DNA of 64,000 bases from RYN-230 sp963841695 (GCA_963841695.1 CAWJDQ010000002.1:744001-808000); one strand, 5' to 3'. Shown: positions 8,289 to 17,326, counted from the stretch's first letter. The notes: a model not told the origin generated them from the letters alone. Numbers and translations: made by a program.

Positions 8289-9214
8289 CCAGGCAGGTGG
8301 CCGGCGCCACAGCAACGTCCCTCCGCGCGCATGAAGTCCCGGCCCCAGCGGCCACGGCACGGCTCCCCCGGAGGACCCGCTCCGGCCGGCGGCTATGGCT
8401 CAGGGTAAAGCCCAGCGTCGTGATCATCCTGCTGTCCGTCGTGGCCATCATCTGGCTGCTGCCGATCGTGTACATGGTCAGCGTCTCGCTGCGCACCCCG
8501 GCCGACGTGTTCAACCCGGCCATCATCACCACGCATGTCACCGGGGCCAACTATGCGCAGGTCTTCTCGGACAACCCGATCCCGCGGTATCTGCTGAACT
8601 CCGTGATCGTCACCGCGATCTCCACCCTGATCGTGGTCGCGGCCGGAGCGATGTTCGCGTTCGCCTCGACGGTGCTCAGGCTGCGTTACTCCCGGGCCAT
8701 GTTCGCGGCAATCCTGATCACGCTCATGGTGCCGCTCAGCTCGCTGGTCGTCCCGCTCGGCGCACTGCTGAAACAGTTCGGGTGGATCAACAACTACCTG
8801 GGCCTGATCATGCCGTACGCCGCGCTGGGCATTCCCTTCGCGGTTGTCGTGCTGGCCGGCTTCATGCAGGACCTGCCCAAGGACGTTTTCGAGGCCGCGG
8901 TGATCGACGGCGCTGGCCTGTGGAAGTTCCTCACCCGGGTCGTGCTGCCGATGCTGCGCCCCTCGCTGATCTTCGTCGCGGTCTGGCAGTTCGTCACCGG
9001 GTGGAACGAGTTCTTCCTCGCACTGACCGTGATGACCCAGAACCAGATGATGACCCTGCCGCTGATCCCGCAGCAGTACAGCGGGGTGTACCTGGGGAAC
9101 CCAGGAGCACTGTTCGCCATCCTCACCTTCGTCGCTGCCCCCCTGATCCTGCTGTTCGTCGCGGTGCAGCGCTGGTTCGTGGCGGGCCTGCTGGAGGGGG
9201 CGGTCAAGGGATGA
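8285..9214 (+). CDS. Sugar ABC transporter permease (MalG/UgpE type)
   Basis: A 309-residue membrane protein. After about 38 basic residues come six helices starting at VVIILLSVVAIIWLLPIVYM. The EAA loop is EAAVIDGAGLWKFLTRVVLP, and the C-terminal WNEFFLALTVM segment is typical of MalG-type subunits. It pairs with the preceding permease to form the channel for the lipoprotein-bound sugar. ATGA overlaps at both ends, with the first permease and with the kinase, indicate tightly coupled translation. Confidence 0.92.
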   Translation: MTRQVAGATATSLRAHEVPAPAATARLPRRTRSGRRLWLRVKPSVVIILLSVVAIIWLLPIVYMVSVSLRTPADVFNPAIITTHVTGANYAQVFSDNPIPRYLLNSVIVTAISTLIVVAAGAMFAFASTVLRLRYSRAMFAAILITLMVPLSSLVVPLGALLKQFGWINNYLGLIMPYAALGIPFAVVVLAGFMQDLPKDVFEAAVIDGAGLWKFLTRVVLPMLRPSLIFVAVWQFVTGWNEFFLALTVMTQNQMMTLPLIPQQYSGVYLGNPGALFAILTFVAAPLILLFVAVQRWFVAGLLEGAVKG

Positions 9215-10752
9215 GGGAGACCGTTCTCGGCGTGGACGTGGGAACCAGCGGCTGCCGGGTCGCGGCCTACGATGCGAACCTGGCCGAGGTGGCCGCGGCG
9301 ACATCTGCCTACCCTGTCACTGCGCCCGCCCCCGACTGGGCCGAGATCAGCGCGGATGAGGTGTGGGCGGCCGTCGTCGGCTGCCTACGCAAGGTCAACG
9401 CCCAGCTCACGCAGGGCCCGCGGGCGGTCGCGATCGCGGTCCAGGGAGAGACCGTGGTCCCCGTCGCGGCGGATGGCCGGGTCCTCGCCATGGCGCCCAT
9501 CGCCGTCGACATGCGGGCCGTAGCCGAAACGGCCTCGATCTGCGGGGCAGTCGGCCTGGACCGGATCCGGGCGATCACCGGGCAGCCGCCCCACCCCATG
9601 TTCTCCGTGGGGAAGATCGCCTGGCTGCGGCGTGAGCCCCAGGTGTGGCGGGCTACCGCGGGCGTCCACTGCCTGGGCGACTTGATCGCCTCGCGGCTGG
9701 GGGTCGAGCCCGCCATCGACTACACCATGGCCGCCCGGACCATGGCCTTCGACGGCCGCCAGGGCAAGTGGTCGGCCGAGATCCTGGAGGCGGCGGGCAT
9801 CCCCGAGCACTGGATGCCGCGACCCGTGCCCGTCGGCACCGAGCTTGGCCAGATGCCCCGCGATATCGCCTGGGACCTCGGATTCGCAGATCCTCCCGTG
9901 GTGGTGGCCGGGGCTCACGATCAGGCGTGCGCCCTGTGGGGATCGGGCGCGACCGAGGCGGGCCAGGCGGCGTTGTCCCTCGGCACGAGCGAGTGCCTCA
10001 CGGTCACCGTGCGGGGATGGCCGGCTGAGCTAGCCGACAGCAGCTTCGCGATGTACCGGCCGCATGCTTGCGACCAGTGGGTCGTGCTGGCGGGCATCCC
10101 CTCGGGCGGCGCCAGCCTGGACTGGCTGGCCGATCTCGTGTGTCCGCCCGCAGCCGACGGCCCGCTCAGCCAGCTCGTCAGCTCCATCCCCGCCGAGCCG
10201 TCCCGGGTGCTCGCGCTCCCGCACCTCGGCGGGAGCGGCACGGCTGAGAACGACCCGCTCTCCCGTGGCGCCTTCATCGGGCTCTCACACGGCACCTCGC
10301 GCGGTGAGCTCCTGCGCGCACTGCTCGAGGCGTCCGGCTTCGAGGCAGCCCGCACCGTGCAGGCGCTGTCCTCGGCCGGGATCCGTATCAGGGAACTGCG
10401 CGTAAGCGGCGGAGGGACCTCAGGCTCTGTCAACCCGGGCCCGGGCCAGGCCACGGGCCGCCCGGGGATCGCGGGGCAGCCGGGCCCGATCCAGGTGAGA
10501 GCGTCCGCAGCCGGCCTGCCGCTCGGGGTGGTCCGCGGCCACGCCACCGCCCGCGGCGCAGCCATGGTCGCCGGGGCGGCAACCGGCCTCTACCCAGCAC
10601 TCGGCGCGGCGGGAGCCGGCCTCGGGCCACCGGACTGGGTGGTGCCCGATCCCGGCACCAGGCGCTGGTACCAGCGCCAGCGGCAGCGCTACGCACTTCT
10701 CTATCCAGCCCTCCGACCCATCTATCACTTCCCTACGGGAGACAACGCATGA
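9211..10752 (+). CDS. FGGY-family carbohydrate kinase (xylulokinase/fuculokinase-like)
   Basis: A 513-residue kinase. Domain I opens VLGVDVGTSGCRVAAYD (phosphate-binding loop). The middle has VVVAGAHDQACALWGSG, whose Asp is the usual catalytic base, followed by SLGTSECLT. Domain II has RELRVSGGGTSGSVN (adenosine motif) and GHATARGAAMVAG. Members phosphorylate ketoses or polyols. Between isomerase- and aldolase-like genes the likely substrate is the ketose made by the isomerase. The stretch between the GGG and ATARGAA motifs is longer and richer in Gly/Pro than usual, possibly a local insertion or two compensating frameshifts. The start overlaps the permease stop as ATGA and the stop overlaps the aldolase start. 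Confidence 0.88.
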   Translation: MRETVLGVDVGTSGCRVAAYDANLAEVAAATSAYPVTAPAPDWAEISADEVWAAVVGCLRKVNAQLTQGPRAVAIAVQGETVVPVAADGRVLAMAPIAVDMRAVAETASICGAVGLDRIRAITGQPPHPMFSVGKIAWLRREPQVWRATAGVHCLGDLIASRLGVEPAIDYTMAARTMAFDGRQGKWSAEILEAAGIPEHWMPRPVPVGTELGQMPRDIAWDLGFADPPVVVAGAHDQACALWGSGATEAGQAALSLGTSECLTVTVRGWPAELADSSFAMYRPHACDQWVVLAGIPSGGASLDWLADLVCPPAADGPLSQLVSSIPAEPSRVLALPHLGGSGTAENDPLSRGAFIGLSHGTSRGELLRALLEASGFEAARTVQALSSAGIRIRELRVSGGGTSGSVNPGPGQATGRPGIAGQPGPIQVRASAAGLPLGVVRGHATARGAAMVAGAATGLYPALGAAGAGLGPPDWVVPDPGTRRWYQRQRQRYALLYPALRPIYHFPTGDNA

Positions 10753-11378
10753 GCCATGTGGACAGGCGCATCAAGCAGGACATCCTCGACTACTGCCGCC
10801 GGTCAATGGAGTACGGGCTGAACTTCAACACGCAGGGCAACATCAGCGTGCGGGTGCCATCCAGCGGCCTGATCGCGATCACCCCGACCGACGTGGACTA
10901 TGACCGGATGACCGCCGACGACATTGTCGTGGTCAACGCGGACGGCCACCGGGTCGAGGGAGACCATGAGCCGTCCTCTGAGACCGACGTGCACTGCGTC
11001 GTCTACCGGCACCGGATGGATGTCAACGCCGTGGTCCACACGGAGCCTACCTATGCCAACGTCTTCGGGGTGCTCGGCCGGCCCATCGAGGGCGTGCTGA
11101 TCAACATGATCATCTACTCTCGCGGCGCGGTGCCGATCATGCCTTTCATGCCGAGCAACAGCACCGAATTCGGTGAGGCGATGGTTAAGGTCCTCGGCGA
11201 CCTGAACGCGGTGGTCTGGGGCAACCATGGCCTGATGACCGTCGGCGCGGACCTGACTACCGCATTCAAGTGCAGCGTGGCGGTGGAAAGCGCAGCCCGC
11301 GTGCAGCACGCCGCGCTCTGCCTAGGGCAGCCGCACGTGCTGGACTACGCCGGGCTTGGCCTGACCTCACCCCTGTAA
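10749..11378 (+). CDS. Class II aldolase/epimerase (FucA/AraD family) with altered metal site
   Basis: A 209-residue protein of the L-fuculose-1-phosphate aldolase/L-ribulose-5-phosphate epimerase family, of normal length. Visible motifs are NTQGNISVRV (phosphate loop), PSSETDVHCVVYRHR (proton-donating Glu) and VVWGNHGLMTVG (third metal-binding His). The family usually has HxH after the central strand. Here it reads AVVHTEPTYANVF, so the second His ligand is Glu. That could still coordinate zinc or could mark a different activity. It is coupled by ATGA to the kinase. The expected reaction is cleavage of a ketose 1-phosphate to dihydroxyacetone phosphate and an aldehyde (inference from context). 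Confidence 0.82.
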   Translation: MSHVDRRIKQDILDYCRRSMEYGLNFNTQGNISVRVPSSGLIAITPTDVDYDRMTADDIVVVNADGHRVEGDHEPSSETDVHCVVYRHRMDVNAVVHTEPTYANVFGVLGRPIEGVLINMIIYSRGAVPIMPFMPSNSTEFGEAMVKVLGDLNAVVWGNHGLMTVGADLTTAFKCSVAVESAARVQHAALCLGQPHVLDYAGLGLTSPL

Positions 11379-11431
11379 CCACCAGGCCGGCTTCGGCCTC
11401 ACGCCCGGAGCTGGCAGAAAGGTGACCACCT

Positions 11432-12385
11432 GTGACTCTCCTGACCTTGCGCCAGGTACTCGACCGGGCCGAAGCCGGCCAGTACGCTGTCGGCGCATTC
11501 AACGTGTCCGACCTCGTCCAGGCCGACGCGGTGCTTGAGGCGGCAGCCGCCGCCCGGTCGCCGGTCATCGTGCAGACCCTGGCCGGGTGCAGCCCCTACT
11601 CCAGCGAAGCAGTCTGGTGGCAGGCACTCCGCCAGCTGATCGGCCAGTATCCCGACGTGCCCGTGACCCTCCACCTGGACCACGGGCCTGACCCAGCGAC
11701 CTGCCGCCGGGCGATCGACGCCGGGTTCACCAGTGTCATGATCGACGGCAGCCTGGCAGCGGACGGCCAGACACCAGCCTCACTGGCCGACAACATCGCG
11801 GTGACCCGGGAGGTCACCGAGCTCGCGCATCCTGCCGGGATATCGGTGGAGGGCGAGCTCGGCACCATCGGCGGCGGCGAAGGCACCGCGAACACTAAGG
11901 AGATCGTGCTAGCCGATCCGGGGCAGGCGGCCGAATTCGTCACCTCGACCGGGGTGGACGCGCTCGCGGTCGCCATCGGCACCTCACACGGCGCGTACAA
12001 GTTCGACCACGAGCCCGGTCCGGACGTACTCCGGCTGGACCTGATCGACGACATCCACCGCCGGGTACCCGGCGTGCACCTGGTCATGCACGGGTCCTCC
12101 AGCCTGCCCCGGGAGCTGGTCGCCGAGGTGAATGCGTTCGGCGGCACGCTGCCTGACTCCTGGGGCGTGTCGATGGCGGACAAGGTCCGCGCAGTGGCCG
12201 CGGGCATCAGGAAGATCAACCAGGGCATGGACTCGCACCTCGCGTTCACCGCGGCGGTCCGCAAGACGCTGGCGGCCGACGCCGAGGCGGTGGACCCAGC
12301 CAGCTACCTGCGCGCAGGGCGGCTGGCTATGCGGGACCTGATCGCGGAGCGGATGACGGCCTTCGGCTCAGCCGGCCGGGCCTGA
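11432..12385 (+). CDS. Class II fructose/tagatose-bisphosphate aldolase-like enzyme
   Basis: A 317-residue (beta/alpha)8 enzyme. It shows PVTLHLDHGPDPATCRRAID (catalytic Asp and first zinc His), VEGELGTIGG (Glu ligand), VAIGTSHGAYKF and LVMHGSSSLP (two further zinc His). The usual KINIATD segment near the substrate phosphate is KINQGMDSH, a deviation that may change substrate preference. The start is GTG at 11432. The gene is 53 bp after the FucA-like aldolase and 17 bp before the isomerase. Two aldolases in one operon suggest either a bisphosphate intermediate or a branched pathway; the sequence cannot settle which. Confidence 0.85.
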   Translation: MTLLTLRQVLDRAEAGQYAVGAFNVSDLVQADAVLEAAAAARSPVIVQTLAGCSPYSSEAVWWQALRQLIGQYPDVPVTLHLDHGPDPATCRRAIDAGFTSVMIDGSLAADGQTPASLADNIAVTREVTELAHPAGISVEGELGTIGGGEGTANTKEIVLADPGQAAEFVTSTGVDALAVAIGTSHGAYKFDHEPGPDVLRLDLIDDIHRRVPGVHLVMHGSSSLPRELVAEVNAFGGTLPDSWGVSMADKVRAVAAGIRKINQGMDSHLAFTAAVRKTLAADAEAVDPASYLRAGRLAMRDLIAERMTAFGSAGRA

Positions 12386-12402
12386 CCACCAGGGAGGACA
12401 CC

Positions 12403-13821
12403 ATGGCCCGCATCGGGCTGCTCAGCATGTCAGACGGACGTCCGTATGTGCACGATGACACCACCGCCTTCGTCCGCGCCGCCGAGGACCGCCTGTCCGC
12501 CGCCCTGACGGCGGCCGGCCACGACGTAGTCCGGGCCAGTGAGCCGGTGACTTCCAACGTTCTGGCCAACCGGCTGGCCAGGGAGGTGGCAGCTGCCGGG
12601 GTGGACCTGACCATCTTCCACTATGCGGTCTGGGCCTTCCCGCACTTCACCATGCTCGCCGCCGACGCCACCAGGTCCCCATTGCTGCTGATCTCCAATA
12701 TCGACCCGGTCCAGCCCGGGATGGTAGGCATGCTGGCGGCCGGCGGAGCGCTGGACCAGATAGCGCGAACCCACGACCGGATGTGGGGTGAGCCAGACAC
12801 CCAGCTAATCGGCCAGGTCAGCGTCCTGGCAGACGCCTCACGGGCCGTTGGCGCGCTGCGCGGATCCACGTTCGGCCGGATCGGCGGGCGGCCCATGGGG
12901 ATGAACACCGCAGTGGCCTCGACCGAGACCTGGATCCGCGAGTTCGGCATCGATGTCGAGGAGATCGACCAGTGGGAACTGGTCGTGCGCGCCGGGAAGG
13001 TACCCGCCTCCCAGGCGGCTGCCGCCCGCGGCTGGCTGGAGAAAAACGCGGCCGCGGTGCACTACGACGGTGACCGGCTCACCCCGGAGCTGCTGGAACG
13101 GCAGATCCGCAGCTACTACGCCATGCGCGAACTGATCGACGAGCGAAATCTGGACTTCAGCGGAATCAAGGGACAGCCGGAACTCACCGAGCACTTCGCC
13201 ACCATGGATATCACCGAGGCGTTCCTCAACGACCCTTACGACTGGGACGGCCCCAAGCAGACCCACGTCTGCGCCACCGAATCCGACATGGACGGGGCGC
13301 TGACCATGCACATCCTCAAGCTCCTCACCGCTTCCCCCGTACTGTTCGCCGACATCAGGCACTACCACGCCGACCGCGACGTCTGGGATCTGTGCAACTC
13401 CGGCCAGCACGCCACCTGGTTCGCCGCGCGCAGCGCGGACCCGGCCGAGAACCTGGCCCGGGTGCACCTGTACCCAGAGGTCTTCTTCTTCCCGGCCGGG
13501 GGCGCCTCGGTGCACCACCTGGCCGCGCCGGGGCAGATGACACTGGCCCGGCTGTCCCGCCTCGATGGCCGGTACCGGCTACAGCTGATGCTGGGCGACC
13601 TGGAAACCTACGACGACGAGACCAACGAACGGATGATGCGCGCTTCCACCTACGAATGGCCGCACGCGTTTGCCCGGCTAGACGCCGACGCAGGCGACTT
13701 CCTGCAGCGTTTCGGCGCCAATCACATCCACGCCGTACCCGGGGACGTCCGCGCCCAGCTACGTGCGGTCTGTCAGTTGGCCCGCATCGAACTCGACGAG
13801 TTCACCCGAAAGCCAACCTGA
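12403..13821 (+). CDS. L-fucose isomerase-like protein
   Basis: A 472-residue protein resembling the shorter members of the L-fucose/L-arabinose isomerase superfamily (E. coli FucI has about 590 residues). The central motif CATESDMDGALTMHILKLL carries the Glu and Asp usual at the manganese/enediol site. A third ligand may be one of the His residues in PAGGASVHHLA. ATG follows AGGGAGGACACC. It would convert the imported aldose to a ketose, feeding the FGGY kinase and the aldolase. It is the last gene of the operon. The isomerase fold is fairly sure; L-fucose as substrate is inferred from the operon. Confidence 0.75.
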   Translation: MARIGLLSMSDGRPYVHDDTTAFVRAAEDRLSAALTAAGHDVVRASEPVTSNVLANRLAREVAAAGVDLTIFHYAVWAFPHFTMLAADATRSPLLLISNIDPVQPGMVGMLAAGGALDQIARTHDRMWGEPDTQLIGQVSVLADASRAVGALRGSTFGRIGGRPMGMNTAVASTETWIREFGIDVEEIDQWELVVRAGKVPASQAAAARGWLEKNAAAVHYDGDRLTPELLERQIRSYYAMRELIDERNLDFSGIKGQPELTEHFATMDITEAFLNDPYDWDGPKQTHVCATESDMDGALTMHILKLLTASPVLFADIRHYHADRDVWDLCNSGQHATWFAARSADPAENLARVHLYPEVFFFPAGGASVHHLAAPGQMTLARLSRLDGRYRLQLMLGDLETYDDETNERMMRASTYEWPHAFARLDADAGDFLQRFGANHIHAVPGDVRAQLRAVCQLARIELDEFTRKPT

Positions 13822-13932
13822 TCCGTATCAGCAGAGCGTGCAACGGTTTGGTGGCGCCTTTGGCGATTTAGAGAAGCGCCAGCCGCATACTATGGATTGC
13901 ATCCTGAGGTGCAGCCTAAGCACAACGAGCGT

Positions 13933-14192
13933 ATGCCTAGTTCGACGGTCGGGTTCGCGGTGGCGGACGAGGACCAGGAGCGGCTGGCTCGCCCGGTGGA
14001 GCATTTCGGGCACGGGAACCGGTCGGCGTACCTGCGGCGACGCTGCCGGTGATGGAGTCGCTGGCCAGGGCAGAGCGCCTGCGTCAGCTCCAGGCCTGCA
14101 ACGCCGAGCGGGCCGCAGCGTCGGGTCAGGATTATGAGTCACTGCTGGGGAATATCCGCCGGGCCTACAAGGGCGGGACGCCGGGGCAGTGA
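13933..14192 (+). pseudogene. RHH-type antitoxin, frameshifted
   Basis: From ATG 13933 the reading is STVGFAVADEDQERL...VEHFGHGNRSAYL, an arc/MetJ-like beta strand and helix as in VapB-type antitoxins. A single-base loss near 14040 shifts the frame. Reading then resumes as TLPVMESLARAERLRQLQA and a toxin-binding tail ending at TGA 14190-14192, which overlaps the toxin GTG start as GTGA. Without correction the protein would be about 38 residues. The pairing with the PIN gene supports a VapBC-like module. It may be decayed or carry a sequence error. Confidence 0.55.
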
Positions 14193-14577
14193 GCGGGCCG
14201 GGGCCGGCGGCGGTGCCGGTCGTGTTCGACGTGAACGCGCTCGTCCTGGCCGTGGCTGTTGGGGAGTCCCCGTTCCGCAGCTGGCCGTCACCTTCGCCGA
14301 CTTCAGGGAACCCGAGCGCGGACTGCCTGGGCGTGGTCAATGATGCTGCGGAGTTCGCGCTGTGGCTCTCGCCGCACATACTGGCCAACAACCGGCCGGG
14401 TGCTCGCCACGGTGCCGAAGACCCCGGATGACGAGGTTGATGACTATCTGCGGGCGCTGGCCGAGATGGCTGACGCGTCCGGCGGCGGCATTACCGACCG
14501 CCGCAGACCGTCGGGAACTGTCCGGACTGGGAGGACAACCGGATCCTTGACCTGGCGGCGGCGGTAGGCGCGTTCCT
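14189..14577 (+). pseudogene. PIN-domain toxin (VapC-like), frameshifted and truncated
   Basis: GTG at 14189 overlaps the antitoxin stop. The first frame gives VPVVFDVNALVLAVAVGES, with the PIN acidic residue in FDVN. A shift near 14392 leads to VLATVPKTPDDEVDDYLRALAEMA, and another near 14499 to NCPDWEDNRILDLAAAVGA, the late acidic motif of PIN nucleases. The terminal S-D-D element that normally follows is absent, and sequence beyond about 14577 no longer resembles the family. PIN toxins cleave RNA. This copy is probably inactive given the lost C-terminus and two shifts. Confidence 0.55.
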
Positions 14578-14718
14578 GAGGTCGCAGGTTCCACCCCGGC
14601 CACAGTTCTGGCCCGGGCCGTCATCGCCCAATGCCGGCCGGACCAGAACGAGGGCCGGCTATCAGTTGCCGGGAGCACTAGTGGTGCAGGTGTGCACGTT
14701 GGCTGGAAAGCCCCGGAG

Positions 14719-15324
14719 TCAGAGCCAGCCTCGTTCCTCAGCTAGCCGCACCGCCTCGGAACGGTTGCGCGTCCCGGTCTTGGCGATCGCGGCGGACAGG
14801 TAGTTGCGGACCGTCCCCTCGGACAGGAACAGCTTCCCGGCGATCTCCGAAACGGTTGCTCCCGGTCTGGCGGTGACCAGGACGTCACGTTCCCGGGCCG
14901 TCAGCGGGGACGCCCCGGCGGCCAGCGACTCGGCGGCCAGCGCCGGGTCAACAACGCGCTCTCCTGCCGCGACCCGGCGGATCGCGGCGGCAAGCTGCTC
15001 GGGCGGGGCGTCCTTGACCACGAAACCGCTGGCCCCTGACTCCATCGCCCGGCGGAGATAGCCGGGGCGGCCGAAGGTGGTGAGGATGACCGACCGGCAC
15101 TGCGGCGCTGCGTGCGCGAGCACTCCCGCGGCAGCCAGGCCGTCGAGCCCGGGCATCTGGATGTCGAGCAGCGCCACGTCCGGGTGGTGTTCTCTGGCCG
15201 CGGCAGCTACCTCGTCGCCGCGGCCAACCGACGCGACGACCTCGAAGTCCTCTTCCAGCGCGAGCATCACGGCGAGCGCAGTGCGGATGAGCTCCTGGTC
15301 GTCGGCGAGCAGCAGCCGGATCAA
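14719..15324 (-). CDS. NarL/DesR-type response regulator
   Basis: A protein of 201 residues. The receiver domain begins IRLLLADDQELIRTALAVML; the phosphoacceptor Asp lies in VALLDIQMPG and the switch region is ILTTFGR with the Lys in VVKDAPP. The C-terminal LuxR-type helix-turn-helix is LTARERDVL...SEIAGKLFLSEGTVRNYL. TTG at 15324 is chosen because GGAAGGA lies 8 bp upstream and the gene then starts 2 bp after the kinase stop. It is the last gene of the exporter/two-component operon. The likely target is the palindrome upstream of the exporter ATPase. Confidence 0.87.
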   Translation of the reverse strand: MIRLLLADDQELIRTALAVMLALEEDFEVVASVGRGDEVAAAAREHHPDVALLDIQMPGLDGLAAAGVLAHAAPQCRSVILTTFGRPGYLRRAMESGASGFVVKDAPPEQLAAAIRRVAAGERVVDPALAAESLAAGASPLTARERDVLVTARPGATVSEIAGKLFLSEGTVRNYLSAAIAKTGTRNRSEAVRLAEERGWL

Positions 15325-15326
15325 CG

Positions 15327-16589
15327 TCAGCGTCCTTCCGCAGCCGGGAGCAGGCTCTTTCCGGCCGCGCTGACGGTGTCGCGAGCTGCCGGGGCGGTCC
15401 CGTCGGCGGCGGGCGGCGCGTCCGCCGCGGGCACCCAGACCCGCAGCCGCCAGCCCGCGGGCTGCACCGGGCCGGCGTCCACGCCACCGCCAGCGGCCGC
15501 TGCCCGTTCCCGCAGCCCGCGCAGCCCGTTCCCGTGAGGGGCGGCAGATCCGTGACCATCGTCGAGGATCTCGACGCAGGAAGCCGATACCCGTACCGCA
15601 CATGAACGGGCCCGCGAGTGGCGGATCACGTTGGTCAGCCCCTCCCGCACAGCCCAGCCGAACAGCTCCTGGTGGGCTGGATCCGCAACGTCGGTGGCCG
15701 TGGGGAGGTCGGCGGTGATCCCGGAGACTCGCAGCAGCTCACCTCCGCGGGCGAGTTCGCTGGCCAGGGTGACCTCGCGGTAGCCGGACACCGCGGCCCG
15801 GACGTCGGCGAGCACCCGTCGGCACAGGTCCTCGACCTCGGTGATCTGGTCCACAGCCCCGGCGGGGTTGGTCGGCCCGAGCCGGCGCGCCAGGCCGGCT
15901 TTAACCGTGATTGTGGTCAGCGAGTGGCCGAGCAGGTCGTGCAAGTCACGGGCGATCCGGATCCGCTCGTTCTCCGCGGCCAGCCGCGCCAGCTCAGCGC
16001 GGGTCTCGGCGAGCACCTGATTGGCGCGCACCACCTGCATCACCGCGGCCATCGTGATCGCGACGACCGGGATCGCGACGGGGGTGACGTCGCCGAACGA
16101 CTTGGCCAGGCTGACGTGCCAGGACCCGACCGCGACCGGGACCAGCAGCGCCGCCAGCGACATCACGGCCACAAACGGGACCGAGCGGGCACCGAGGCGC
16201 GCCACGGTGAGCAGCGTGATGAACACGAACAGGACGAAACCCGCCGCGCGGGCGAACGGCAGTTCGGCCACTGCCAGCGCCACCAGGAAGGCGTACCAGA
16301 CCCAGAACCGCCGCCGGCTCGTGTCTGGCGACAGCACGGCGGGCGTGACCAGCCAGCACGCGGCAAACGTGGCCAGCAGGGTGTAGCCGACGACCGCAGC
16401 GGTGCCGGACGAGTTCTGCCGGACCGAGACGACCACGAAGATCAGGTAGACGAGAGGGATCGACAGCAGGGCGGCCCTTCGCCAGCTTCGCGTCCACCTG
16501 GACTGAGCCGCCACCCATTCGGCCTCAGCCTCGCTGTGCCGCGTGACCTCATCGCTCACATTTATCCACGGTACCGGGGACTGGCCCAT
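15327..16589 (-). CDS. DesK-type sensor histidine kinase
   Basis: A 420-residue protein with about six membrane helices between residues 36 and 165, no evident extracellular sensor, and a short cytoplasmic coiled helix (ANQVLAETRAELARLAAENE). HisKA_3 has the phosphoacceptor ARDLHDLLGHSL. A short HATPase_c shows REGLTNVIRHS (N box) and NGLRGLRERA (G2 box). The C-terminus is Ala/Pro-rich. The ATG at 16589 lies 5 bp after the permease stop. DesK-type kinases sense membrane or lipid state; with an ABC-2 exporter next to it, sensing of a membrane-active compound is plausible (inference). Confidence 0.87.
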   Translation of the reverse strand: MGQSPVPWINVSDEVTRHSEAEAEWVAAQSRWTRSWRRAALLSIPLVYLIFVVVSVRQNSSGTAAVVGYTLLATFAACWLVTPAVLSPDTSRRRFWVWYAFLVALAVAELPFARAAGFVLFVFITLLTVARLGARSVPFVAVMSLAALLVPVAVGSWHVSLAKSFGDVTPVAIPVVAITMAAVMQVVRANQVLAETRAELARLAAENERIRIARDLHDLLGHSLTTITVKAGLARRLGPTNPAGAVDQITEVEDLCRRVLADVRAAVSGYREVTLASELARGGELLRVSGITADLPTATDVADPAHQELFGWAVREGLTNVIRHSRARSCAVRVSASCVEILDDGHGSAAPHGNGLRGLRERAAAAGGGVDAGPVQPAGWRLRVWVPAADAPPAADGTAPAARDTVSAAGKSLLPAAEGR

Positions 16590-16594
16590 TGTGG

Positions 16595-17326
16595 TCAGCC
16601 CCGGGCCGGCGGGCGCCGGTAGGCGAGCGCGGCAGCCGCGACGAGGATCGCGGTCCAGGCAGCGATCACGATCCAGCCCTCGGCGGGCCAGCTGCCGCTG
16701 CCAAGCGCGGTCTTGCCCGCCTGCACCAGCCAGTAGGACGGTACCGCCTTCATGACGTCGAACAGCGGCCCGGAATGCGCGAGCTGGAACCCGTACACGC
16801 CGCCGACGAGCGCGAACAAGACCACCACACCGCCCATGGCCGGCGTCAGCGCGTCGGCGCGCAGCAGGTACCCCAGCATGATGCCCAGGGCGATGAACGG
16901 CGTCAGCCCAGCCAGCAGCAGCCCGCCGAGCTCCAGCCATTGCGTCGCGTCCAGCCGCACCCCGAGCGACGCCCCGGCCAGGAACACCAGCACCACGCTG
17001 GGCAGCGCGATCAGGTAGGCAGTGACGACCTTGGCGGCGATGTCGGTGCGGGCCCGCAGCGGCGTGATCCGCACCTGTCGGGTCCACCCCCCGGACCGGT
17101 CGCGCGCGATCCGTGCCCCCGGCGAGACCGCCGCGAACATTGCCCCGTACACCGCCATCGCGGTCATGAAGTACAGCGGGAAGCTGACGCCGTCCTGGGT
17201 CGCGCTGCGCTGGCCCGAGGCGACCGCGTAGAACAGCACCAGCGGCAGGGCCAGGGTCACGGCGTAGAAGATGTGGTTGCGGAACGTGCGGACGATCTCA
17301 TACCTGAAGTGGGTGACGCTGCTCAT
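16595..17326 (-). CDS. ABC-2 type exporter permease
   Basis: A 243-residue protein with six hydrophobic segments and the ABC-2 conserved GGWTRQVRITPLRARTDIAAK loop between the second and third helices. Its start overlaps the ATPase stop as ATGA. With the ATPase it should form a small exporter for a lipid, antibiotic or similar hydrophobic compound. The substrate is not evident from the sequence. Confidence 0.88.
   Translation of the reverse strand: MSSVTHFRYEIVRTFRNHIFYAVTLALPLVLFYAVASGQRSATQDGVSFPLYFMTAMAVYGAMFAAVSPGARIARDRSGGWTRQVRITPLRARTDIAAKVVTAYLIALPSVVLVFLAGASLGVRLDATQWLELGGLLLAGLTPFIALGIMLGYLLRADALTPAMGGVVVLFALVGGVYGFQLAHSGPLFDVMKAVPSYWLVQAGKTALGSGSWPAEGWIVIAAWTAILVAAAALAYRRPPARG

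Noticed and set aside
8393..9304. Long antisense frame over the second permease
   Set aside because: Gln/Arg/His-rich composition typical of antisense high-GC frames; the plus strand encodes a clear permease.
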